Source: an uncultured Ruminococcus sp.
GTDB lineage: Bacteria > Bacillota > Clostridia > Oscillospirales > CAG-272
Reading direction: 5' to 3'
NCBI GenBank assembly: GCA_902803255.1
Contig: CADCPG010000117.1
Span: 1 to 17,812, forward strand
Length of the DNA stretch: 17,812 bases
This document shows positions 1 to 8,639 of this stretch, one piece after another. Each line of letters starts with the position of its first letter. Position 1 is the first letter of the stretch. Below the pieces are notes generated by a model. The model did no database searches. It was given only the letters and a program-made list of their open reading frames with translations, and had not been told where the DNA came from. Position numbers and translations under genes: made by a program.

Positions 1-1
1 C

Positions 2-133
2 GGCTACGGCATAGCGAAGCACAAAGGGTACGGCACGCGCGAGCATCTCGACGCGATAAGAAGGCTGGGCCCCACACCAGAGCACCGTCTGTCGTTTCTG
101 CATCTGGACCACGGCGGAGAGGGCCGTCAGTGA
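2..133 (+). CDS. rnhB: Ribonuclease HII, C-terminal end (partial)
   Basis: Only the last 43 codons are in the window; the gene begins upstream. RNase HII cuts the RNA strand of RNA-DNA hybrids and removes single ribonucleotides misincorporated in DNA. The translated tail reads GYGIAKHKGYGTREHLDAIR and then RLGPTPEHRLSFLH. This matches the conserved end of the family, where the Y-x-x-x-K-G-Y-G-T-x-x-H segment is followed by G-x-T-P-x-H-R-x-S-F. The catalytic acidic residues lie in the missing N-terminal part. The gene stops 12 bp before the yraN start, and rnhB-yraN adjacency is common in Bacillota, which supports the call. No other family I know has this tail. Confidence 0.9.
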   Translation, partial: GYGIAKHKGYGTREHLDAIRRLGPTPEHRLSFLHLDHGGEGRQ

Positions 134-145
134 ACCGGTTTACAT

Positions 146-589
146 ATGAACAGACTGAACATTAACCAGCTCGGTACCGTCGGAAAAGCCGGCGAGGACG
201 CTGCCGCCGATTATCTTATGAAGCAGGGATTTTCCGTAATCGGAAGAAACATAAAATACGGAAAGCTCGAGACCGATATCATATGCACCGATCCCGACGG
301 CAGACATATCGTTTTCGTCGAGGTCAAGAGCAGGACGGTCCCGGCGTCCCCCGGCCGCGGGAGATACGGTTCGCCGTCAACCGCCGTGGACAGGAGCAAG
401 AAACAGCATCTCGTCGAGGCCGCGAGAGACTGGATAAAGGAAAACAGGCCGTCAGGTCTTTTCCCTAGGATGGATGTCATCGAGGTCTACCTGAGGTCTT
501 CGGACGGCACTGACGGGAACGCCGGAAACAAAAAATTCGAAGTTGAGAAGCTTAATCACTTCAAGAACGCGTTCGGAGTGAATTTTTAG
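146..589 (+). CDS. yraN: YraN/UPF0102-family endonuclease-like protein
   Basis: A 147-residue protein of the UPF0102 (YraN) family, which has a restriction-endonuclease-like (PD-(D/E)xK) fold. Its cellular role is not firmly established; a link to DNA processing is usually assumed. Visible motifs are the N-terminal G-x-x-G-E-D-A-A helix (residues about 13-20), D44 in LETDII, and the E59-V-K61 pair in VFVEVKSRT, which together make the nuclease-like active site. The usual GE-x-D motif reads LE-T-D here, so the Gly is replaced by Leu. The C-terminal half carries a linker rich in Gly, Pro and Ser (about 66-78) and ends with hydrophobic-aromatic residues. Length is only slightly above the family norm (about 115-130). 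The start has only a weak ribosome site, but the N terminus aligns with the family. Confidence 0.88.
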   Translation: MNRLNINQLGTVGKAGEDAAADYLMKQGFSVIGRNIKYGKLETDIICTDPDGRHIVFVEVKSRTVPASPGRGRYGSPSTAVDRSKKQHLVEAARDWIKENRPSGLFPRMDVIEVYLRSSDGTDGNAGNKKFEVEKLNHFKNAFGVNF

Positions 590-647
590 GAAGCCGCGGG
601 CCCCGCACGAACGGCGGCGTCATCAAATCGAAAGGTAAACCGTTTTT

Positions 648-2135
648 ATGAAATACTACAGTACGCGAACAGATCCCGACGCTCCCGGCGAAGGCCGGTC
701 GGCCGCGGAAGTAATAGTCTCAGGCATCGCTGATGACGGCGGGCTCTACATGCCCGACAGCATCCCGAGAGTCGGTCCCGACTTCATCTCTTCCCTGCTG
801 CCCCTCGATTACTGCGGAAGGTCGGATAAGATACTCTCACTCTATCTCGACGGTTTCGAACCCGACGAGATCCGCAAATGCGGTACCGATGCCTATTCGG
901 CGCCGGCTTTCCCGGCCGACCCGGCTCCTACGGTAAAACTCAAAGACGGGCTTCACGTGCTCGAACTCTGGCACGGTCCGACCTGCGCCTTCAAGGACAT
1001 GGCGCTGCAGATCATGCCGAAGCTGCTCTCGCTCTCCATCCCGAAATCTGGAGAGAAAAGGGACGCGCTGATACTCGTCGCCACATCCGGCGATACCGGC
1101 AAAGCCGCTCTCGAAGGCTTCCGTGACGTCCCGGGCGTGAGGATCTCGGTGTTCTACCCCGCCGACGGGGTCAGCCGGGTGCAGAAGGCGCAGATGATAA
1201 CGCAGAAGGGCGAAAACGTCTCTGTTTGCGGCATCAGAGGCAATTTCGACGACGCCCAGAGCGGAGTAAAGAGAATATTCGGAGACGCGCAGACCGTCAG
1301 GCGGATCGCGCGAAGGGGATATTTCCTCTCGAGCGCGAATTCGATAAACTGGGGCAGACTGCTGCCTCAGATCACATATTATTTTTCTTCGTACTGCGAT
1401 CTCGTGAATTCCGGCGAGATCACCGCGGGAGACATGATCAATTTTTGCGTCCCGACCGGCAACTTCGGCGACATATTCGCCGGATACATGGCGACCCTCA
1501 TGGGGCTCCCCGTACGCCGGCTCGTCTGCGCGTCGAACTCGAACAACGTGCTCACCGATTTCTTTGCCACCGGCGTTTACGACCGCAACCGCCGGTTCTA
1601 CACCACCGCGTCGCCCTCGATGGACATACTGATTTCGTCGAACCTCGAAAGACTGCTGTCGGTCACCGCGGGGTACGCGAAGACGGCCGGGTATATGGAA
1701 TCGCTGAAGGAGACCGGAAGATATTCAGTCGATGAAGAGGTCATGAACGAGATCCGCGACGTCTTCGACGCCGGGTATGCCACCGACGAAGAATCCTTCG
1801 GGACCATAAGACGCTGCTTCTCAGATTATTCGTATCTCATCGACACTCACACGTCAGTAGCGCTCTCCTGCATCGAAAAATACAGGGAGAAGACCGGCGA
1901 CATGACGCCGGCCGTCGTGCTCTCCACCGCGTCGCCTTTCAAATTCGCGGGCTCGGTATACACCTCGGTCACCGGGAAGGAGGCCCCCGCCGGATATGCC
2001 GCGCTCGAGGCGCTGGAGGAGGCCGCATCAGTCCCGATCCCTGAGCCGCTCCGCGACATAGACAAGCGCGAGATCCGCTTTCCCGACGAGATCGATCCCG
2101 CCGATATGGCGGATCACATACTGCGGGAGATCTGA
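648..2135 (+). CDS. thrC: Threonine synthase
   Basis: A 495-residue PLP enzyme that converts O-phosphohomoserine to threonine, the last step of threonine synthesis in the cytoplasm. The length and the N terminus (YYSTR, then GIADDGGLYMP) are those of the longer threonine synthase class (E. coli ThrC/fungal type) rather than the short plant/Bacillus class. The PLP lysine is K116 in HGPTCAFKDMAL; ATSGDTGKAA (about 145-154) and the phosphate-binding PTGNFGD loop are intact. A modest GAAAGG lies 13 nt before the ATG. The stop is one base away from the next start, so thrC and the phosphoesterase are co-transcribed and probably translationally coupled. No other threonine-pathway gene is nearby. No leader peptide or attenuator is evident in the 58-bp upstream gap. 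Confidence 0.95.
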   Translation: MKYYSTRTDPDAPGEGRSAAEVIVSGIADDGGLYMPDSIPRVGPDFISSLLPLDYCGRSDKILSLYLDGFEPDEIRKCGTDAYSAPAFPADPAPTVKLKDGLHVLELWHGPTCAFKDMALQIMPKLLSLSIPKSGEKRDALILVATSGDTGKAALEGFRDVPGVRISVFYPADGVSRVQKAQMITQKGENVSVCGIRGNFDDAQSGVKRIFGDAQTVRRIARRGYFLSSANSINWGRLLPQITYYFSSYCDLVNSGEITAGDMINFCVPTGNFGDIFAGYMATLMGLPVRRLVCASNSNNVLTDFFATGVYDRNRRFYTTASPSMDILISSNLERLLSVTAGYAKTAGYMESLKETGRYSVDEEVMNEIRDVFDAGYATDEESFGTIRRCFSDYSYLIDTHTSVALSCIEKYREKTGDMTPAVVLSTASPFKFAGSVYTSVTGKEAPAGYAALEALEEAASVPIPEPLRDIDKREIRFPDEIDPADMADHILREI

Positions 2136-2136
2136 G

Positions 2137-2922
2137 ATGTCCCTCTTCTGCATCGCCGACCTGCATCTGCCGGGACCGTACGGAGAGGGCAAATCGATGG
2201 AGGTCTTCGACTCCCGCTGGCGCGGGGCCGTTGAAAAGCTCGAAAAAAACTGGCGGGCGATCGTGGAGAGCGACGACACAGTCGTGATCCCTGGCGATAT
2301 CTCGTGGGCGCTGAAGCTTCACGACGCGCTGGATGACTTAAAATTCATCGACAGTCTCCCCGGAAGGAAACTGATCGGCAAGGGAAACCACGATTTCTGG
2401 TGGTCGACCGCCGGCTCGATGAGATCGCTCTTCGAGAGCGCCGGAATAACCACCATCGACCTTCTTTACAACAACTCGTACGTCATACCCGGTTTCGAGA
2501 TAGTCGGCGCAAGGGGCTGGTATCCCGATCCCGCGAACCAGAAGACGGCCGCGGGCTCTCCGCCGCCCGACTGGGCCAAGATCTCGGCGAGAGAAGAGAC
2601 AAGACTGAAGCTCAGCATAGCCTCGCTCTCCAGGTACACCGGCGGCGACGGCCCCGAGCGGATCCTTTTCATACACTTCCCTCCCGTATGGCGCGGGTTC
2701 GTATGCCGCGGTATCGTGGACATCATGCACGAGAGCGGGATCCGAAGATGCTATTACGGACACATCCACGGGGTGTATTCGTCGGAAGGCGACTTCGAAT
2801 TCGAGGGCATTTCATTTAAGATGATATCGGCCGACAGGCTCGACTTCTCACCCATGCCGGTGCCGAGAAGGGTCACAAGGCCCGACGGCGGCGGCGCGTT
2901 TTACCGGGAATATCATAATTGA
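2137..2922 (+). CDS. Calcineurin-like metallophosphoesterase
   Basis: A 261-residue protein with a complete set of calcineurin-superfamily metal-binding motifs: D8-x-H10 (ADLHL), G53-D54 (PGDISW), G83-N84-H85-D86, H180 (LFIHFPP) and G208-H-I-H-G212. It resembles the predicted phosphohydrolase group COG1768. Substrate and physiological role are unknown; two metal ions and a phosphoester substrate are what the motifs imply. No signal peptide or membrane segment is visible, so it is cytoplasmic. It begins one base after the thrC stop and ends inside the spacer before the trigger factor, so it belongs to the same transcript. The C-terminal end is rich in Arg and Gly. I am sure of the family but not of the function. 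Confidence 0.88.
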   Translation: MSLFCIADLHLPGPYGEGKSMEVFDSRWRGAVEKLEKNWRAIVESDDTVVIPGDISWALKLHDALDDLKFIDSLPGRKLIGKGNHDFWWSTAGSMRSLFESAGITTIDLLYNNSYVIPGFEIVGARGWYPDPANQKTAAGSPPPDWAKISAREETRLKLSIASLSRYTGGDGPERILFIHFPPVWRGFVCRGIVDIMHESGIRRCYYGHIHGVYSSEGDFEFEGISFKMISADRLDFSPMPVPRRVTRPDGGGAFYREYHN

Positions 2923-2948
2923 CACATAAACCGAAAGGAAATCAAAGA

Positions 2949-4310
2949 ATGACAGTCAGAAAAACAGAGATCGACGAAAAGAATCTCGCAACGGTGGAGT
3001 TCTCCTTCACGCCCGAAGAGGTCGAAAAGGAAAAATCCGCAGCCTTCAGAAAACAGTCAGGCAAGTTCAGGATCCCCGGATTCCGTCCAGGCAAAGCCCC
3101 CCGCACCATCATCGAAAAGATGTACGGACCCGACGTTTTCCTCGACGACGCCGTAAACGCGCTGATAAACGCGAATTATACCGAGATCACCTCGGCTCCC
3201 GGAAAAGAGATAGTTTCGAGGCCGAGCTTCGACCTTGTTTCGGAAGAGTCCGAACTTGTGATCAAGGCCGAGATGTACGTTAAGCCGGAGATCGAGCTCG
3301 GCGACTACAAGGGCATCCCCGTATCCGCATACAAGGCTCCCGTCACCGACGAGGAGATCACCTCGGAGATCGACGCAGCCCGCAAGCGCAACGCCAGAGA
3401 GATAGACGTCGAAGACAGAGCCGCCCAGAGCGGCGACACCGCCGTTATCGACTATGAGGGCTCGGTCGACGGAGTTCCCTTCGAAGGCGGAAAAGACACC
3501 GGTTACCATCTCAAACTCGGTTCCGGCTCCTTCATCCCCGGATTCGAGGACCAGGTGATCGGACACAGCGCCGGCGACGACTTCGACGTAAACGTCACAT
3601 TCCCTGAGGACTACCACGCAAAAGAACTCGCCGGGAAGGCTGCAGTCTTCAAGGTGAAGCTTCACAAGATCACATACGAGGAGCTCCCCGAGGCCGACGA
3701 TGATTTCGCCGTAGACGTCTCCGAGTTCAACACCTTCGCTGAATACCGCGACGACGTCGCGAAGAAAATTGCCGACAGACATGCGGCGACCGCAGACAGA
3801 GAGGTCAGAGACAAGCTCGACACCGCTCTCGCCGGCCTCGTGAAGGCTGAGATCCCCGCCCCGATGATCGACAGCGAGGTCGAAGCCATGATCAGGGACG
3901 CCGAATCGCGCATCTCGATGAACGGCATCGACTTCAAGACCTACCTCGGCTATTTCGGCATGACCCTCGATCAGTACAAGGAGAATTCAAGGCCCGAGGC
4001 CGAAAAGGCCGTGAAGGTGCGCCTCGCGCTTGAGAAGATCGCCGCCGATACCGGCATCGAGATCACCGACGAAGAGATCGACAAGGAATATCAGTCGATC
4101 GCGACAGGATACAGCGTCGAAGTCGATTACGCGAAAGAGCAGCTTCCGAAGGAGGAGATCGTATCGAATCTCAAGCTCCGCCGCGCTGCCGAGGCCGTAA
4201 AGGAAGCGGCCGTCATAGAATTCACCGACAAGCTTCCCGAGCCCGCAAAGGAAGAAGAGCCCGCCGGCGAAGACAAAAAAGAAGAAGAAACAGCCGAAGA
4301 GAATAAATAA
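2949..4310 (+). CDS. tig: Trigger factor (ribosome-associated chaperone, peptidyl-prolyl isomerase)
   Basis: Trigger factor binds the ribosome exit tunnel and holds nascent chains. The 453-residue protein shows the three family regions: an N-terminal ribosome-binding domain with the G-F-R-x-G-x-x-P signature (GFRPGKAP, residues 44-51), a central FKBP-type isomerase domain (about 155-245, VIDYEGSVDGVPFEGG to FPEDYHAKELAGK) and a helical C-terminal chaperone domain. It ends in a highly acidic Glu/Lys-rich tail of about 25 residues. I chose the ATG at 2949: an AAAGGAA ribosome site lies just upstream and the N terminus matches the family (MTVRKTEI...). A TTG ten codons earlier overlaps the phosphoesterase stop and adds unconserved residues. 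It is followed after 154 bp by clpP-clpX, the classic tig-clpP-clpX order. Confidence 0.95.
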   Translation: MTVRKTEIDEKNLATVEFSFTPEEVEKEKSAAFRKQSGKFRIPGFRPGKAPRTIIEKMYGPDVFLDDAVNALINANYTEITSAPGKEIVSRPSFDLVSEESELVIKAEMYVKPEIELGDYKGIPVSAYKAPVTDEEITSEIDAARKRNAREIDVEDRAAQSGDTAVIDYEGSVDGVPFEGGKDTGYHLKLGSGSFIPGFEDQVIGHSAGDDFDVNVTFPEDYHAKELAGKAAVFKVKLHKITYEELPEADDDFAVDVSEFNTFAEYRDDVAKKIADRHAATADREVRDKLDTALAGLVKAEIPAPMIDSEVEAMIRDAESRISMNGIDFKTYLGYFGMTLDQYKENSRPEAEKAVKVRLALEKIAADTGIEITDEEIDKEYQSIATGYSVEVDYAKEQLPKEEIVSNLKLRRAAEAVKEAAVIEFTDKLPEPAKEEEPAGEDKKEEETAEENK

Positions 4311-4311
4311 T

Positions 4312-4372
4312 TTCACGCGACGATCACGGCATATGCGTGAAGGAGACGGGCCGGTAGTGCCATCCGGCCCGT
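4312..4372 (+). other. Two tandem hairpins between tig and clpP
   Basis: Two inverted repeats follow the tig stop. The first pairs TTCACGC (4312-4318) with GCGTGAA (4335-4341), leaving a 16-nt loop. The second pairs ACGGGCCGG (4346-4354) with CCGGCCCGT (4364-4372) around a 9-nt loop. No U run follows the second stem, so it is not a textbook intrinsic terminator. It may weaken read-through or protect a processed tig end, giving clpP-clpX a different level. The rest of the gap (4373-4464) contains no promoter I can support and no CtsR-type heptad repeat. Confidence 0.5.
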
Positions 4373-4464
4373 TCCTCCGAGGTCCGCACTTTCCGGATGT
4401 CCCGTGACCCGGCAGAGGAAAAGTAAGCCGAAAAGGCAAACAACAGAAAGAAACAGGTAACGGA

Positions 4465-5076
4465 ATGGAATTCAGCAAGGCCATCTCACGCGCGGCACTC
4501 GTGCCGTACGTCATAGAACAGACCGGCAGGGGCGAGCGCTCGTACGACATATTCTCCCGCCTGCTCAACGACAGGATCATATTCCTGTCAGACGAAGTCA
4601 ACGACGCCACGGCTTCTCTCGTGATCGCTCAGCTCCTCTACCTCGAGTCGCAGAATCCCGATGAAGACGTGTCCTTCTACATCAACAGCCCCGGCGGTTC
4701 GGTCACCTCGGGCATGGCTATCTACGACACCATGAAATTCATCAGGTGCGACGTGCAGACGATCTGCGTCGGTCTCGCGGCCAGCATGGGAGCCTTCCTG
4801 CTCTCCGCCGGCACGAAGGGCAAGAGGATCGCTCTTCCCCACAGCGAGATCATGATACACCAGCCTCTCGGCGCCGCGGAAGGCCAGTGCAGCGACGTTC
4901 TTATCAGAGCCGAGCTGTTGAAAAACACCAAGAAGATGCTCAACACCATCCTTGCCGAGAACACCGGTAAGAGCTACGAAGAGATCGAGCGCGACACCGA
5001 CCGCGACAACTTCATGACCGCGAAAGAGGCGCTCGAATACGGTATCATCGACAAGATCATCGAGCACCACGCCTGA
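4465..5076 (+). CDS. clpP: ATP-dependent Clp protease proteolytic subunit
   Basis: A 203-residue serine peptidase that forms the double-heptamer chamber of the ClpXP protease. The catalytic triad is intact: S107 in GLAASMGAFLL, H132 in LPHSEIMIHQP and D181 in the DTDRDNFM segment. The N terminus carries about eleven residues (MEFSKAISRAA) before the conserved LVPYVIEQTGRGERSYDI, a plausible short propeptide cut off on maturation. An AGG-containing ribosome site precedes the ATG. clpX follows after 30 bp, and its IGF loop (see that entry) is the known docking element for ClpP, so the two products should act together. I see no CtsR operator upstream. Confidence 0.97.
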   Translation: MEFSKAISRAALVPYVIEQTGRGERSYDIFSRLLNDRIIFLSDEVNDATASLVIAQLLYLESQNPDEDVSFYINSPGGSVTSGMAIYDTMKFIRCDVQTICVGLAASMGAFLLSAGTKGKRIALPHSEIMIHQPLGAAEGQCSDVLIRAELLKNTKKMLNTILAENTGKSYEEIERDTDRDNFMTAKEALEYGIIDKIIEHHA

Positions 5077-5106
5077 TCCATCATTTTTTAAAGGACTGAC
5101 ATCAAA

Positions 5107-6446
<1,340 letters not shown>

Positions 6447-6456
<10 letters not shown>

Positions 6457-6472
6457 CTGACTGACTGACTGA
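6447..6472 (+). repeat. GACT tetranucleotide tandem repeat across the clpX stop
   Basis: Six and a half head-to-tail copies of GACT. The clpX stop TGA (6454-6456) is part of the repeat. Because the unit is 4 bp, TGA recurs at 6454, 6458, 6462, 6466 and 6470 and so covers all three forward frames. Gain or loss of a unit could at most move the stop by a few codons. Confidence 0.95.
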
Positions 6473-6504
6473 TTTACCGACAGACCGGAGGAGCTAAACT
6501 GCCG

Positions 6505-7914
6505 ATGAAAGGACTGAAGACGGTCTATATATGCTCGTCCTGCGAGTACGAATCGATCAAATGGGCGGGGCGATGCCCTCGCTGCGGCGCATGGAACTCT
6601 TTTGTAGAGGACGTCATCGAACTTCCCGACAAGACCGGCTCCGCCGACAGCAAAAAGCAGGCGCGTGCCGAACTCCGCGACAGCGTAGGCGGAAACGCCG
6701 ACGCCGTGCCTATCGACGGGATCACCGAGGACAGCTGCATACGCACCGCAACCGGGCAGTCGGAACTCGACAGAGTGCTGGGCGGAGGCCTTGTAAAAGG
6801 ATCCGTAGTGCTGCTGACCGGCGAACCGGGGATAGGCAAATCCACCCTGGTGCTGCAGATATCCGGCATCATATCAAAGTCCAGGAATCTGCTCTACGTA
6901 TCGGGAGAGGAATCCCCCGGGCAGATCAAGCTGAGAGCGAAAAGGCTCGGCGTATCGGGAAGCTCCCTCTATCTCATCTGCGAGTCGAACACCGACCGTA
7001 TAATGAAAGAATGCGAGCGGATCAAGCCCGATGTGCTGATCGTCGACTCCATACAGACGATGTACACGCCAGGGTCGGCGTCGTCGCCGGGCAGCATCGC
7101 TCAGGTGAGGGAAAGCGCTCTCGCGTTCATCTCAAAGGCCAAGAACGACGGGACGTCGGTGATACTCATCGGTCACGTCAATAAGGAAGGAACGATCGCA
7201 GGGCCCAAGGTGCTCGAGCACATGGTCGACGCCGTCCTCTGCTTCGAGGGCGAACGCCAGCAGGCCTACAGGATCATCCGGGCGGTAAAGAACAGGTACG
7301 GATCGACCGACGAGATCGGCGTATTCGAAATGACCGACAAAGGTCTGTGCGAGGTCCCCGATCCTTCTGAGGTGCTGCTGGCCGGAAGGCCGAAAAACGT
7401 ATCCGGAAACTGTGCCGCCTGCATGATCGAGGGAACAAGGCCGATGATAGCCGAGATCCAGGCGCTCGCCACAGATACAGGCTTCCCTTCTCCGCGGCGT
7501 ACCGTCAACGGCATCGACTACAACCGGATGTGCATGATATCGGCCGTGCTTGAAAAACGCCTCGGCCTGCGCTTTTCGACCAAGGACCTCTACCTCAACG
7601 TCATAGGCGGCCTGAGGGTCGACGAGCCGGCATCAGACGCCGCGCTGTCTCTCGCCATGATTTCGTCATATACAGACAGACCGGTCCCCGACTCGCTCGT
7701 GGCGATCGGCGAGATCGGGCTGGCGGGCGAATGCAGGGCGGTGTCGTCGCTCGAGGCGAGAGTCAGGGAATGCGAACGCCTCGGGTTCACCGAGATCGCC
7801 GTGCCCCTCCGAAATGTCGAAAAGCGCAAGATCACGGCGGGGCCCGGCGTAAAACTGATCCCCGTCCGGAGCGTGTTCGAACTGCTGCCGCTGCTCGGAG
7901 AAAAGAAGGAATAG
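6505..7914 (+). CDS. radA: DNA repair protein RadA
   Basis: A 469-residue RecA-related ATPase/branch-migration motor that helps process recombination intermediates. The family layout is complete: N-terminal C4 zinc finger (C10, C13, C24, C27), Walker A GEPGIGKST (106-114), Walker B near VLIVDSIQT (177-185), the RadA-specific KNRYGS motif (262-267), and a C-terminal Lon-protease-like domain (about 290-460). A strong GGAGGAG (6487-6493) precedes the ATG by 11 nt. It begins 48 bp after clpX, on the same strand. In many Bacillota lon follows clpX; here radA takes that place. The reading frame ends well before the bidirectional terminator. Confidence 0.96.
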   Translation: MKGLKTVYICSSCEYESIKWAGRCPRCGAWNSFVEDVIELPDKTGSADSKKQARAELRDSVGGNADAVPIDGITEDSCIRTATGQSELDRVLGGGLVKGSVVLLTGEPGIGKSTLVLQISGIISKSRNLLYVSGEESPGQIKLRAKRLGVSGSSLYLICESNTDRIMKECERIKPDVLIVDSIQTMYTPGSASSPGSIAQVRESALAFISKAKNDGTSVILIGHVNKEGTIAGPKVLEHMVDAVLCFEGERQQAYRIIRAVKNRYGSTDEIGVFEMTDKGLCEVPDPSEVLLAGRPKNVSGNCAACMIEGTRPMIAEIQALATDTGFPSPRRTVNGIDYNRMCMISAVLEKRLGLRFSTKDLYLNVIGGLRVDEPASDAALSLAMISSYTDRPVPDSLVAIGEIGLAGECRAVSSLEARVRECERLGFTEIAVPLRNVEKRKITAGPGVKLIPVRSVFELLPLLGEKKE

Positions 7915-8002
7915 TATTCGAACACGTCAGGTCAGCCTACTCAGAGAAAAAAGCAGCCCGGCCCGTAAGGACGTTGTATCATTTCATGATGATCATATTT
8001 TG

Positions 8003-8044
8003 AAAAAGCCGGATGAACTGACTTGCAAGTCCATCCGGCTTTTT
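8003..8044. terminator. Bidirectional intrinsic terminator between radA and the HAD phosphatase gene
   Basis: A 13-bp perfect stem, AAAAAGCCGGATG (8003-8015) with CATCCGGCTTTTT (8032-8044). Inside it lies a second self-complementary segment, GACTTGCAAGTC (8020-8031). The outer A and T tracts give a U run on whichever strand is transcribed, so it can end both the rightward clpX-radA transcript and the leftward guaB transcript. The rest of the 140-bp gap (7915-8002 and 8045-8054) holds nothing I can name. Confidence 0.9.
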
Positions 8045-8054
8045 ATTTCCGCGG

Positions 8055-8627
8055 TTACCGTCGCTCCCGGAACACCCAGGGGCTCGGACGGCCTTTTTTT
8101 ATGATATACGCATCTTTCGCAAGACACGCGAGAGGTGTGTCGGAATACGAATCCGAATAGAATGATTCGACGGTGGCGTCTGGATATCTTTCCTTCAGCC
8201 GCACGACCTTCTCCCCGCCTTTGCAGTTCTTCCCTTCTATGAGTCCGGTCCCGACGTCCATCCGCGTCGCGATGACGTCGGCAACTCCGAGCCTCGCGCA
8301 GGCAGGTGCGACGAGAAACTCGGGAGACGCCGATATCACTATGTCGTCGGGCCTTCTGTTCTCAAGATACCAGCCGTAAATACCGGACATCTTCCGGTCC
8401 CAGAAGGATTCGACCTCCGATTTCGCGTCAGGTATATGCGCGAGGAAGGAAAAGAGAGCCTGCTTGAGTTCGAGGAAAGATTTCCGTCCGAAGATATATC
8501 CGACAGCCGCGGCGGCGGCGCGCGGAAGACTTCCGAGCACTGATACATGCCTCGAGAGCATGAATAACCAGAAATCCGTCGAACTGTCCCTCCTGTATAC
8601 AGTCTTATCGAAATCGTATACGTTCAT
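8055..8627 (-). CDS. HAD-superfamily IB phosphatase (substrate unknown)
   Basis: A 190-residue HAD hydrolase of subfamily IB (SerB-like group). Motif I is D5-F-D7-K-T, the nucleophile aspartate starting almost at the N terminus. Motif II is the Ser in VISASPEFL (S99/S101), and motif III is K140 with S-D159-S-Y-S-D163-T-P-L, the usual G-D-S-x-x-D-x-P-x with Ser for the first Gly. A helical cap (about 15-90) contains a hydrophobic stretch (about 29-46) that might touch the membrane but is short for a true transmembrane helix. Possible substrates include phosphoserine or a phospholipid head-group intermediate (PgpC-like); the sequence does not decide. The start sits 12 bp after the guaB stop with an AAGG ribosome site, so it is the last gene of that operon. 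Confidence 0.85.
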   Translation of the reverse strand: MNVYDFDKTVYRRDSSTDFWLFMLSRHVSVLGSLPRAAAAAVGYIFGRKSFLELKQALFSFLAHIPDAKSEVESFWDRKMSGIYGWYLENRRPDDIVISASPEFLVAPACARLGVADVIATRMDVGTGLIEGKNCKGGEKVVRLKERYPDATVESFYSDSYSDTPLACLAKDAYIIKKGRPSPWVFRERR

Positions 8628-8639
8628 CTGCCTTAAGGC

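Noticed and set aside
2919..2948. TTG start ten codons upstream for tig
   Set aside because: It overlaps the previous stop, adds unconserved residues and would place the AAAGGAA ribosome site inside the gene.
3057..3782. 241-codon open frame on the minus strand opposite tig
   Set aside because: No known motif and no ribosome site; the plus strand is a complete trigger factor.
8055..8627. Calling the HAD protein phosphoserine phosphatase (serB)
   Set aside because: Subfamily IB motifs are clear, but nothing in the sequence or neighbours points to serine synthesis, so only the family is stated.
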